From Kiritimatiellia bacterium (GTDB lineage: Bacteria > Verrucomicrobiota > Kiritimatiellia > RFP12 > UBA1067): 36,216 nucleotides of DNA. The translations under genes and the position numbers were made by a program. Numbering within the stretch: the stretch's first letter is position 1; each line of letters opens with the position of its first letter. This document shows, in pieces, positions 8,111 through 16,674 of this stretch. The notes beneath the pieces were generated by a model. That model saw nothing but the letters and a program-made list of their open reading frames with translations, had not been told where the DNA came from and searched no databases. Location of the stretch: NCBI GenBank assembly GCA_028684935.1, contig JAQUEX010000012.1, positions 1-36,216 on the forward strand, given 5' to 3'.

Positions 8111-11100
8111 TTAAGGTGCGGTGGCAGTCAGCGCCTCGATGACCGCAGACAAAAGTTTGGCGACCGGATAAGGCTTCGGCAGGAAGTGGAACCCTTCCTT
8201 CTGGATGGATTCCCAGCGGACGGTGTCGTCGGCGTAGCCGCTGCACAGCAGGCAGGGCAACTCGGGGATTTGCCTGCGAAGATCCAAGGCCAGGTCGATG
8301 CCGTTCTGTCCGATCAGCACGACATCGCTGAACAGCAGGTTGATCCGCGCGTGTTCTTTCGCGAAAATGGCCTTGGCCTCGTCGGCGCCGGTGCAGACAT
8401 GGACTTTGTAGCCTGCGCCCTGCAGGACCAATGCGGCGAGATTGCGGACGCCCGGCTCGTCTTCCACAAGCAGGATGGTCTTGCCGATGCCGGGCAGTGT
8501 GGGGGGGATATCCGCGAGTTGGGAGGTGTTTTCGACAGGAGTCTCCCCCTTCGTTTCGTTGGCAGGCAGGTAGAGCGAAAATTGCGTGCCGGCATCTGTT
8601 GACGATGAGACGGTGATCCATCCGCCGCACTGTTTCACGATCCCGTAAATCACCGAGAGCCCCAGTCCCGTGCCTTTGCCGCGTTCTTTCGTTGTGAAAA
8701 ACGGCTCAAACACGTGCGGGAGCATTTCATCGGGGATGCCGCTACCGGTGTCAGACACGGTCAACCGCACAAACGTGCCGGATTGGGCTTCCGGATGCGA
8801 GGCCGCTGCAGCGTCGTCAAGTACCGCCATGTCGGTTCGGAACATGAGCTGGCCGCCGTTGGACATTGCGTCCTTTGCGTTCACCGCGAGGTTGAGTAGG
8901 ATCTGCTCCATCTGGCTCGGGTCGAGCAACACGGTTTTCAGGTCCGGATGCAGGTCGAGGGTGATGAGAATCGTATCGCCCATAAGGCGGCTGAGCATTT
9001 TTTCGGTTGAGAGAATGGTTTGATTCACATCGAGGACCTGCGGTTCGATGCGTTGTTTGCGGCTGAAGGTCAGCAATTGCCGCGTCAGATCGGCCGCACG
9101 TCTCGCGGCGCGTTCGATCTCTTTAAGATCGCCATGCTGCGGCGACCGTTCGTCCATACCGGACAAAAGGAGTTCGGTATAGCCGAGGATCGCTTGCAGC
9201 AGGTTGTTGAAGTCATGCGCGACGCCGCCCGCGAGCCGGCCGATGGCATCCATCTTCGTCATTTGCTGAAGATGCTGCTGCAGCTCGATTTCCGGCGTGA
9301 TGTCCCGGGCGATGCCGACCAGACCGATGCACGCGCCGGCCGTGTCCTGAATCGGGGCTTTGGATACGGAGTCCCAATGCGCTTTCCCCGACGCGTCGAC
9401 AGTTTTTTTGACCTGCGCCAAAAGCGGTTTGCCGGTCTGCAAGATGGTGCGCTCGCGCTCCATGGTGCGGCTCGACGCGTCATCGGACAACAGGTCTTCC
9501 AACGTCTTGCCGATTGCCTGAGCCGGCGCGGCGAGACCCAATTCGCGGGCCTGTTCTTTGCTGACCTTGATAAAGCGCAGGTCCGCATCTTTGAAAAAGA
9601 TCCGGTCCGGGTGATTGTCCATTAGCGCATAGAGCAGATTGCGCTCATAGAGCAGCGCGTTCTCGGCCCGTTTCTGGTCGGTCACGTCGGTGAAAATGAT
9701 TGCGACCTGGCGATCCAAAGGGCGGAACAACGTGCAGTCGAAATACTTGTTCAGGAGCTCGAAGAAAAATTGGGTGCGCACGGCGTCGCCGGATTCCAGC
9801 ACACGGTCCATGTCTGCGGTCAAATCGGCGGGGATGGCCAGCGAACGGCCGAGTGAGTGTCCGATCAGTTCAGACGGCTTCTTGCCGGTCAGTTTTTGCA
9901 GGGCGGGGTTTGCCGCGCGGATGATGAAATCGGAAGCGGCCGCGCTCGCCGGGCGCTCGACCAGCAAAAAGCCGTAGTTCATTTCATTGAACAAGGTCCG
10001 GTAAAGCTGTTCGGTACGGTACCATGCGGTCACGTCGTAAATCGCGATGACCACGTGTCGCTGTCCGTTCAGCATGACAGGGGCCGCGCCGAATTTCACG
10101 TGGTAGGTTTCATGCAGGCCTTGCCGCACGGTTGTCAATGTCATGTCGCGGTCAAAGACCGGTTCGCCCTGCGCGGCGACTTCGAGGATCGTATTACGCA
10201 ACGTGCAGGTTTTGCAGGGGCGCGCATGTCCGCAGCCAGCAACCGCCAGCGCATGGTTCGCGCAGGTGAGAAACACGCCGCACGGTTCGCTCCGACAGGT
10301 CAGGATCTGGTTGCTGACCAGCCGCTCCGCCCGCGGGTTGGCATCCAGCACGCGGGTTTCACGGTCCACCAACATCATGGCGACCGGTGCCGCACTGAGA
10401 ATACCGGAGACTTTCTCGTGCGCGAGCTTTAACTCTTCGGTCCGCGAACGGACTTCGCGTTCGAGCAGGAGACGGCGGCCGTTCAGAAAAATGAGAAAGG
10501 CGGTCATGACTGCCGTCAGCAGCAGTCCGGCGACGGCTGCGGTCACGCCTTGGCGCAATGGATGGGCGTCCAGCCAGGCGGGAGAGGCCTTGACGATCAT
10601 GCCGTAGGTGTTGCCGAACGCGAGGAACGATAGATGGACAGCCTGCCAGCCGTCCAGTGGGTTCCACTCCGCAGGCCGCGAGGAGCGGGGGGCCGTCGTG
10701 CCGGTGGCGGCCAGGAACATCGGCGGGACGCCGGATTCGAGATGATACAGTTCGATCATGAGTCCCTGATTGTCGGCGGAAACGGCTACTCGGTTCAACG
10801 GAATACTCAAGGCATTGACCACGCTATAGACGGCTGCCACCACGCCGGTCTGCGTAAATGAGGCCGCGTGCTGGTAAATCAGGATGCCGGTCGGGTTGTT
10901 CGAGACAGCCGTGAGCGTCAGCGGCCGCGTTGCGATGGGCATCGCGTTCTCCAAGGCGCGCAGCAGGCCGTCCCGACGGATCGGGTCGGAAAGCTGGTTT
11001 AGCCCGAGTGACCGCGCGTGCCCCTGCAACGGCTCGATGAAGCGGATCGGGTAGAGAAAAGGGCTCGGAGCGGCAGGCCGCTCCGCGGTTCGTGCGGAGC

Positions 11101-12172
11101 CGGCGTGCCACACGCGATAGTTCGCCAGACCCGATGCGCGCGCGTCCGCCTCCAAAGCGGTCACTTCGTACGGCTGAACGGCGGGGGACCACGTTACGGC
11201 CTGAATCAGGTAATCAGAGACCATGTGCGAGGTGAAAAAAGAGAATTCTTTTTCTGTGATCGTGTCGCTGGCTTGGAACACAAACGCCAGCCCTTCGAGG
11301 CTTTTGCGGATCGCCTCGAATTCATTCGCGATCAGCGACGCCTGCTGCTGGGCCGCCGTCAACAGCAGTTTCGATCGCTCGTGGGTCTCCGCGATACGGT
11401 AGTGCCATGCGACCGCACCGGTGAGCAGCAGGAGAATTAACGCGCAGAGAACCGTTTCGGCATAATGGCGGTATACGCGCGGCGCGCGCGAGGCCGGAAG
11501 CCTTTTCCGGATGGTCAGATGCAGGATCCACAGCACGGCGATGAGGGCCGTCATGAAAGCGGCTGAAAACATCCGGACTCGCAGTAGGCGCTTCCGGAAA
11601 ACCGGCAGGTTCATGTCCGCAGCCAGCAGGAAAGCGGTTTTGCCGGAACGGGGGTCCAGGACCGGCACAAAAGCAGTGATGAAAAGTCCGAACTCGTCTG
11701 AAAACAGCGGGGTGACACGGGGCAGGTACTCTGCGAAAACGAGCGGCACTTCGGCTGGAGGATTCATGTAACGGGTGCCGGGGACCGTGGCGTATGGGTG
11801 GTTGGACGGATAACTTTCGGGACCGAAAACGAATTGACCGTCGCGTTGCGCGACGGTGAACAGGCCGGTCAGTCCAAGATGATGGGCTGCGGCAGCCAAC
11901 TGAAAATGGAGGGCGTGGTAACACGGCAGATTCGTGTCACCAGCCGTGAATGTCAGCTTGCGAAACTGCGCGGGCGAGAGGGACCGCGCGACGGTGGCCG
12001 CGTGCGCCAGCAGCGTCTCTTGCTCGTGGCGCGTAACACATTGCGTCAGACGGCGCGTCTGCCAGACGCCGGCCAGCAAGACGATGCCGATTGCGGCTGT
12101 TGTGACGGCCAGCAGGTAACGCGGGCGGTGCCCGGCGGCTGGCGAATTGGGAAGCGTTGCGGTCGATCTCAT
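8111..12172 (-). CDS. Large membrane hybrid sensor histidine kinase (CHASE, PAS, HisKA, HATPase, REC)
   Basis: 1353 residues from the ATG at 12172; a TTG 13 codons upstream would overlap the preceding gene and is less likely. In order: a membrane span (~18-38), an outer sensor region (~40-200), two close spans (~200-255), a CHASE-like outer domain (~270-510), another span (~550-575), several PAS domains (~590-950; one begins DNHPDRIFFKDADLRF), HisKA with the phosphoacceptor in GGVAHDFNNLL (~985), HATPase with GTGLGLSVIYG (~1170), and a receiver domain with ILLVEDEP and LLFSDVV (phospho-Asp). A middle PAS region carries a Cys cluster (CRSEPCG, CGHARPCKTC), possibly metal-binding. Lacking its own output domain, it probably phosphorylates another protein. 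It starts 16 bp after the ATPase gene and is probably co-transcribed with it. Confidence 0.9.
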   Translation of the reverse strand: MRSTATLPNSPAAGHRPRYLLAVTTAAIGIVLLAGVWQTRRLTQCVTRHEQETLLAHAATVARSLSPAQFRKLTFTAGDTNLPCYHALHFQLAAAAHHLGLTGLFTVAQRDGQFVFGPESYPSNHPYATVPGTRYMNPPAEVPLVFAEYLPRVTPLFSDEFGLFITAFVPVLDPRSGKTAFLLAADMNLPVFRKRLLRVRMFSAAFMTALIAVLWILHLTIRKRLPASRAPRVYRHYAETVLCALILLLLTGAVAWHYRIAETHERSKLLLTAAQQQASLIANEFEAIRKSLEGLAFVFQASDTITEKEFSFFTSHMVSDYLIQAVTWSPAVQPYEVTALEADARASGLANYRVWHAGSARTAERPAAPSPFLYPIRFIEPLQGHARSLGLNQLSDPIRRDGLLRALENAMPIATRPLTLTAVSNNPTGILIYQHAASFTQTGVVAAVYSVVNALSIPLNRVAVSADNQGLMIELYHLESGVPPMFLAATGTTAPRSSRPAEWNPLDGWQAVHLSFLAFGNTYGMIVKASPAWLDAHPLRQGVTAAVAGLLLTAVMTAFLIFLNGRRLLLEREVRSRTEELKLAHEKVSGILSAAPVAMMLVDRETRVLDANPRAERLVSNQILTCRSEPCGVFLTCANHALAVAGCGHARPCKTCTLRNTILEVAAQGEPVFDRDMTLTTVRQGLHETYHVKFGAAPVMLNGQRHVVIAIYDVTAWYRTEQLYRTLFNEMNYGFLLVERPASAAASDFIIRAANPALQKLTGKKPSELIGHSLGRSLAIPADLTADMDRVLESGDAVRTQFFFELLNKYFDCTLFRPLDRQVAIIFTDVTDQKRAENALLYERNLLYALMDNHPDRIFFKDADLRFIKVSKEQARELGLAAPAQAIGKTLEDLLSDDASSRTMERERTILQTGKPLLAQVKKTVDASGKAHWDSVSKAPIQDTAGACIGLVGIARDITPEIELQQHLQQMTKMDAIGRLAGGVAHDFNNLLQAILGYTELLLSGMDERSPQHGDLKEIERAARRAADLTRQLLTFSRKQRIEPQVLDVNQTILSTEKMLSRLMGDTILITLDLHPDLKTVLLDPSQMEQILLNLAVNAKDAMSNGGQLMFRTDMAVLDDAAAASHPEAQSGTFVRLTVSDTGSGIPDEMLPHVFEPFFTTKERGKGTGLGLSVIYGIVKQCGGWITVSSSTDAGTQFSLYLPANETKGETPVENTSQLADIPPTLPGIGKTILLVEDEPGVRNLAALVLQGAGYKVHVCTGADEAKAIFAKEHARINLLFSDVVLIGQNGIDLALDLRRQIPELPCLLCSGYADDTVRWESIQKEGFHFLPKPYPVAKLLSAVIEALTATAP

Positions 12173-12188
12173 GATGGATGCCGTCCTG

Positions 12189-14651
12189 TCAGGTAGGGGT
12201 GCCGGTTTCAACCGGTTTGCCAGAAAACACCTCGGGCGGCACCCAACACAGACCGAACGTCTCGATCAGGATATCGGATTTGCGCGGCCGGATGCAACGC
12301 GTCTCGACCTGCAGCGTTTCGGGATGCGGCGCGGCGCTCAGGGAGGCGGTCGCCGTCTCGAACTGCTGCTCCAGATCGAGCAGGCGCTGCTGCAAGACCT
12401 CCAGGCTCTCTTGGGCACGCGCGACATCCGCGCGCTCCTTGCCGATCCGGCTCGCGCTCTTCATGGCCGTCGCGGCACGCCCCACCGTGCCGATGCGGGA
12501 GCGTCCGCGGCCCAGAAACGCGCCCAGAAGCGTGGCGCCGACCGACAACATCGTGTTCATTTTCTGCTGTCCGGATTGCGCCCGCTCGCGTTCAACCTTC
12601 TCTTCGGCGCGCCGGATCTGGTCGCTGAGCGTCCGCAGCGCCGGCGCGTATTTGGCTTTCAGTTTGGCCACCTGTTCGTCGTGGCGTTCGCGCAGGATCT
12701 GGCAGACGCGGACGCGGAAATCGCCGAGAGGCTCGCCGGATCGTGACACCATCCTCAACTCCGGGAAGGCGAACACGTCGAGGGTCGCCTGCTGGTGCAG
12801 GGCCGCCGCCAGCGATTTCGACCAGCCGGAAAGAGCTTTGGGACGCGTCACGCTCGCGGGAAGCGCCGCGTAACCGACGTGCGGGGGCGCCGCGCGGAGA
12901 AGGTCGCGGTCTGCGGTTTCGCACAGTACAGGCTCGTCCCACACCGGTTCATCGGTCGTTGTTGCGAAGGGCACGAGCCATGTGCGGCCGACCCAGTCGT
13001 CGACGGCGGCTTTCGCGTCGACAAAGTGAAGCTTGTACGAAGCGACCAGGGAGGGCACGTAGGTGCTTGGGGCAGTGTTTTCACGTGCGCGCAGGAAGAA
13101 AACCGGCATATCCGGCGGCACAACAGGCGGCAGGGCAGACGGCGATTTCGGCGCCGTCTTCTGCGGGGCAGTCGCAGCGGGCGAGGGCGCAGGCGACGTT
13201 TGCGCGGCGGAAGGCGGTCGCTTGGCGGCAGCGGGCTCAGGCGCGTTGGCGGGCAGGGCGGCCAGTTGGGGAAGCGTCAGCGGACCGCGCAGATAACTCA
13301 TGGCCCAGCGCGTCTGGAAAAGCACAGGCGCGTCGTCATGGACATTGCGCATCAGGAAGACACGGTTGCCGAGCCCGGCCAGCAGGCGTTCCATGGCGTC
13401 ACGGTCAAAGCCGCCTCCGGTGCTGGCGGCCGCGCCTTCAAGGCCCTCCATCACGCGCAGTTTGTCGCGCTCGGTCTGAAGCCGTCCGATGAACCAGGTG
13501 CCGCAGTTTGAGAGGCCTTTGTAATCCAGATCAACCGGATTCTGCGTGGAGAGCACCACGCCCAAGCCAAACGCGCGCGCCTGCTTGAGCAAGGTCAGCA
13601 TCGGCAGTTTCGAGGGCGGTGTGGCGGTCGGAGGGAAATAGCCGAAAATTTCATCCATGTAAAGCAGCGCCCGCAAGCTGCTCGTGCCGGGCTGTGTACG
13701 CATCCAAGCGAGCACTTCGGTGAGCAGGCGCGTGACAAAAAACATCCGTTCCGCGTCCGAAAGGTGGGCGAGGTAGAGGATCGAAACGCGGGGCTTGCCG
13801 GCCGGCGTGTAGAGCAGCCGCTGAATGTCGAGCGGTTCGCCCTCCATCCAGGCTGAGAATCCGGGAGAGGCCAGCAGGTTGTTGACGCGCATGGCAAGGC
13901 TGAAACGCTCTTTTGACGGGTAGAAGGACTCGAGCGCGAACACGCCCACATGGTCGAAGGGCGGCGTCTGAATCGCATGGATCAGTGCCGTCAGGTCCAC
14001 ATCCCGTCCTTCGCGCCAAGCGTGGTCGAGTATGTTGGACAGCAAAATATGCTCGCGGCTCTGGACCGGATCCGCTTCGACGCCGAGCAGACCGAGCAGC
14101 CCGGAGACCGCCGATAGCACGCGATCACGCAGCGCGGTGGCGTCGTTCTGGAGTGCCGCCGGCGGCGCGTTGAACGAGCGCAGCAGTTGCAGGGGGCGCC
14201 CGGCCGCGCTGCCCGGCGTGTAAACGGCAAATGCCGCGGCCGCCTGGAGGCGGCGGATGCGGTCGCCATCCTGTCCCCACTGCGCGAGCCCGGCGCGCCA
14301 GGTTTCGGCGGTTTTTGCGGCGAACGCCTCCGGCGACACTCCTTTGCGCGCCGCTTCCGCCTCGTCCACCCACGGACGGAAATCCTCAGGCTTCATGTCG
14401 GGGAACTGCAGCATGAGATTGCCGAGATCGCCCTTTGGATCAATCAGGATCGAGGGGATGCCGTCAATCGCCGCCTCTTCCAGCAAGGCCAGCGCGAGCC
14501 CGGTCTTGCCGCTGCCGGTCATGCCGACCAGCATGGCATGGGTGGTCAAATCTTTCGCGTCATAAAGCAACAGGCGGTTTTCGTTAGCGGCTGCTTGCGG
14601 TTCCACCTCCTTGCCCAGATAAAAAACGCCCAGCTTTTCGAAATCTTGCAT
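12189..14651 (-). CDS. HerA/DUF87-type P-loop ATPase with C-terminal coiled coil
   Basis: An 820-residue protein. The P-loop GMTGSGKT is at residues 43-50, followed by ILIDPKGDLGNL; a Walker B-like ALLYMDEIFGYFPP is near residue 330, and STQNPVDLDYKGLSN resembles the sensor region of HerA/VirB4-like DNA-pumping ATPases. A Pro/Ala-rich linker (~475-520) leads to a C-terminal part with two charged heptad-like stretches (~655-690 and ~745-790) separated by a Gly/Ala segment that might sit in a membrane. This domain plan matches widespread bacterial ATP-binding proteins of unknown function. Start: ATG 14651 has AAGGAG about 6 nt upstream and a promoter at 14715-14743. Being followed by the kinase within one transcript is unusual, but a functional link is only inference. 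Confidence 0.8.
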   Translation of the reverse strand: MQDFEKLGVFYLGKEVEPQAAANENRLLLYDAKDLTTHAMLVGMTGSGKTGLALALLEEAAIDGIPSILIDPKGDLGNLMLQFPDMKPEDFRPWVDEAEAARKGVSPEAFAAKTAETWRAGLAQWGQDGDRIRRLQAAAAFAVYTPGSAAGRPLQLLRSFNAPPAALQNDATALRDRVLSAVSGLLGLLGVEADPVQSREHILLSNILDHAWREGRDVDLTALIHAIQTPPFDHVGVFALESFYPSKERFSLAMRVNNLLASPGFSAWMEGEPLDIQRLLYTPAGKPRVSILYLAHLSDAERMFFVTRLLTEVLAWMRTQPGTSSLRALLYMDEIFGYFPPTATPPSKLPMLTLLKQARAFGLGVVLSTQNPVDLDYKGLSNCGTWFIGRLQTERDKLRVMEGLEGAAASTGGGFDRDAMERLLAGLGNRVFLMRNVHDDAPVLFQTRWAMSYLRGPLTLPQLAALPANAPEPAAAKRPPSAAQTSPAPSPAATAPQKTAPKSPSALPPVVPPDMPVFFLRARENTAPSTYVPSLVASYKLHFVDAKAAVDDWVGRTWLVPFATTTDEPVWDEPVLCETADRDLLRAAPPHVGYAALPASVTRPKALSGWSKSLAAALHQQATLDVFAFPELRMVSRSGEPLGDFRVRVCQILRERHDEQVAKLKAKYAPALRTLSDQIRRAEEKVERERAQSGQQKMNTMLSVGATLLGAFLGRGRSRIGTVGRAATAMKSASRIGKERADVARAQESLEVLQQRLLDLEQQFETATASLSAAPHPETLQVETRCIRPRKSDILIETFGLCWVPPEVFSGKPVETGTPT

Positions 14652-14714
14652 GCCGATCTCCTTGCCGTTCCACGCGCTGCGTCATGGATTGCACATCCGC
14701 ATGGATCGCCTTTC

Positions 14715-14743
14715 ATTTTATCAGGCAGGCTACGGCCTGTCAG
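14715..14743 (-). promoter_or_regulatory. Sigma-70-like promoter for the ATPase-kinase pair
   Basis: On the minus strand: CTGACA (14743-14738), 17-bp spacer, TAAAAT (14720-14715). The predicted leader is about 57 nt and ends with a Shine-Dalgarno AAGGAG before the ATG at 14651. It is divergent from the leaderless-type box at 14811. Confidence 0.5.
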
Positions 14744-14810
14744 CAGACAACTTGAAGCCAACCCATTGCCCGAACGTTGTTTTGCCGCTGGCCGTCGGGC
14801 GTGCTTCTGA

Positions 14811-14816
14811 TATACT
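14811..14816 (+). promoter_or_regulatory. -10 box of a probable leaderless promoter for the solute-binding protein gene
   Basis: TATACT ends 7 nt before the ATG at 14824. There is no Shine-Dalgarno sequence between them. The frame stays open upstream to 14650, but starts there would lie ahead of the box and inside the divergent gene's leader. Confidence 0.5.
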
Positions 14817-14823
14817 GCCGAGC

Positions 14824-16566
14824 ATGAAATGGGGCTTGGCGATTCTCTTGGCGGGCGCGGTGGTCGCGCTGCCTTTCTTCTTCCGGCGTGCGCCGGAGGT
14901 GGGGGACTGGCGCCCGGGAGACCCCGAGTTAATCATCGTCACGCCGCATAACGAAGCGATCCGTCATGAGTTCGGCGAGGGATTTTCGCGCTGGCATCAG
15001 GCGCGTTTCGGCCGTCCGGCGCGCATCGATTGGCGGGTGATCGGCGGCACGACGGAGATCATGCGCTATCTGGCCTCGGAATACGCGGCCTCGGCCCGGC
15101 GATTTTTCAAGGCGCAGGGCGTGACGTGGCCGGCGGACGGTGCGCAGGCGGTGCTGTCCGGCAGCCGGCCGGATGACGAGACGCGGTGGGCGTTGTGGCA
15201 GGCCTTTCGCGCGTGCGATGCGCCGGACGAGATGACCTGCCGCATGGATCTCTTTTTCGGCGGCGGCGTGTATGATCACGCGAAGGCGGAGCGGCAGGGG
15301 CTGACCGTGGCGGCCTGGGGTGCGGCGGGGCCGCCAGAGGGACTTTTCGAGGACGCCGCCGGGCGCGTGTTGATCCCCGCTGCCATGAACGGCGAGATCT
15401 GGCGCGGCACCGCCTACTACGGCTGCGTGCTAAGCGCCTTCGGCATCTGCTACAACGCGGATCGCCTCGCGGATTTGGGCATCGACCGCCCGCCCGAGGC
15501 GTGGGAGGATCTCGCGGATGCGCGGTATGCTGGCCATCTGGGGCTGGCAGATCCCACCAAGAGCGGCAGCGTGGCCAAGGCGTACGAGATGATCATCCAT
15601 GCCCGCTGCGCGCGGCATGTGGCGGAGGCTGGGTTCAGCCGCGAGCAGGTCCAACGCTACGAGGCGCTTTTCGCGCAGGCGGCGGCCGTGACCAACGGCG
15701 TGCCGGCTGGCGTGCCGCCCGCCTATCAGGAGGCGGTGGAGCAGGGGTGGCTGGCGGGCGTCAATCTGGTGCGGCGCATCGGTGCCAACGCGCGTTACGT
15801 TACGGATGCGGCCGGCAAGGTTCCGAATGACGTCGGGATGGGCGCAGCGGCGGCCGGCATCGTGATCGATTTCTACGGGAGGCTCCAGTCGGAGCTCTCC
15901 TCGCCGCCTGGCCGTGCGCCGGTCATGACCTATGTGACGCCGGTCGGCGGATCGAGCGTGACGGCCGATCCGGTCAGCCTGCTGCGGGGGGCACCGCACC
16001 GCGCGCTGGCCGTGCGCTTCATCGAGTATCTGCTGGGGGAAGAGGGGCAGAGGCTGTGGAACTACCGTGTCGGCGCGCCCGGTGGCCCAGTCCGGTACGC
16101 GTTGCGCCGCCTGCCAATCCGCCGCGATTTTTATCCCTCGGCCGATCCGCTGCTGCAGGCCGCTCAAGAACGGCATCGGCCGCATCTGGCCGACCCTCTG
16201 TGGCAGCCGGAGGTCGACGCGTATCGGCTGGGCGAGGCCTTTCACTATGAGGCGCGCTGGACCGGCCGTCACTTCGGCATCCAGCGCGAACTGATTCGTG
16301 CCATGTGTCTGGATGCCGGCGATGAACTCAAGCGCGCCTGGCAAGCGATTTTGGAGAACGGGGGGCCTGCGGCCAATCCCGAGGCCATGCGCCTGCTGGA
16401 GGCGATGCCTGACGCGCCGGTTCCGCTGGGCTGGACCAGCGCGCTTGCCTACTACGCGCGACAGCCGCGTCTGGACGTGCTGAGCGCGTGGACCGCATTT
16501 TTCCGCAGGCACTACCGGCTGGCCGAGGCGGCGGCCCGCCAGCGAAATGAGAACGGACGTTTGTAA
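14824..16566 (+). CDS. ABC-type extracellular solute-binding protein (Fe3+/thiamine-like class)
   Basis: 580 residues from the ATG at 14824, chosen because the TATACT box is 7 nt upstream and the N-terminus then becomes a normal signal/anchor (MKWGLAILLAGAVVALPFFF). Motifs such as ELIIVTPHNEAIRHEFGEGF at the start of the mature protein and DPTKSGSVAKAYEMI (~residues 244-258) are typical of the periplasmic-binding-protein class that includes iron(III) and thiamine receptors (COG1840-like). It is longer than the usual ~340 residues: residues ~430-580 form an extra C-terminal region. No ABC permease or ATPase gene is adjacent, so it may be an orphan receptor. The next gene starts 101 bp later. 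Confidence 0.8.
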   Translation: MKWGLAILLAGAVVALPFFFRRAPEVGDWRPGDPELIIVTPHNEAIRHEFGEGFSRWHQARFGRPARIDWRVIGGTTEIMRYLASEYAASARRFFKAQGVTWPADGAQAVLSGSRPDDETRWALWQAFRACDAPDEMTCRMDLFFGGGVYDHAKAERQGLTVAAWGAAGPPEGLFEDAAGRVLIPAAMNGEIWRGTAYYGCVLSAFGICYNADRLADLGIDRPPEAWEDLADARYAGHLGLADPTKSGSVAKAYEMIIHARCARHVAEAGFSREQVQRYEALFAQAAAVTNGVPAGVPPAYQEAVEQGWLAGVNLVRRIGANARYVTDAAGKVPNDVGMGAAAAGIVIDFYGRLQSELSSPPGRAPVMTYVTPVGGSSVTADPVSLLRGAPHRALAVRFIEYLLGEEGQRLWNYRVGAPGGPVRYALRRLPIRRDFYPSADPLLQAAQERHRPHLADPLWQPEVDAYRLGEAFHYEARWTGRHFGIQRELIRAMCLDAGDELKRAWQAILENGGPAANPEAMRLLEAMPDAPVPLGWTSALAYYARQPRLDVLSAWTAFFRRHYRLAEAAARQRNENGRL

Positions 16567-16586
16567 CGGATGCGAGATTGTCCGTG

Positions 16587-16592
16587 TATACC
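16587..16592 (+). promoter_or_regulatory. -10-like box (TATACC) before a short upstream ORF
   Basis: TATACC ends 7 nt before the ATG at 16600, the same geometry as the other leaderless candidates in this window. It is the only promoter-like element I see in the 101-bp gap before the alpha/beta hydrolase gene. Confidence 0.35.
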
Positions 16593-16599
16593 TGATCAC

Positions 16600-16674
16600 A
16601 TGCGTGCGCGGTTCGAGTTGAAGCGTGCCGGGCGGCGGTACAGTCGCAGAGAGGAGCGGATATCAGGATGGTGA
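16600..16674 (+). CDS. Possible 24-codon leaderless upstream ORF overlapping the hydrolase start
   Basis: The ATG at 16600 opens a 24-residue basic peptide (MRARFELKRAGRRYSRREER...) whose TGA (16672-16674) overlaps the ATGGTGA start of the next gene at 16668. If transcription starts from the TATACC box this peptide would be translated without a leader and could couple ribosomes to the hydrolase start, which also has its own GAGGAG at 16651-16656. No homology is recognised; it may be chance. Confidence 0.25.
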   Translation: MRARFELKRAGRRYSRREERISGW

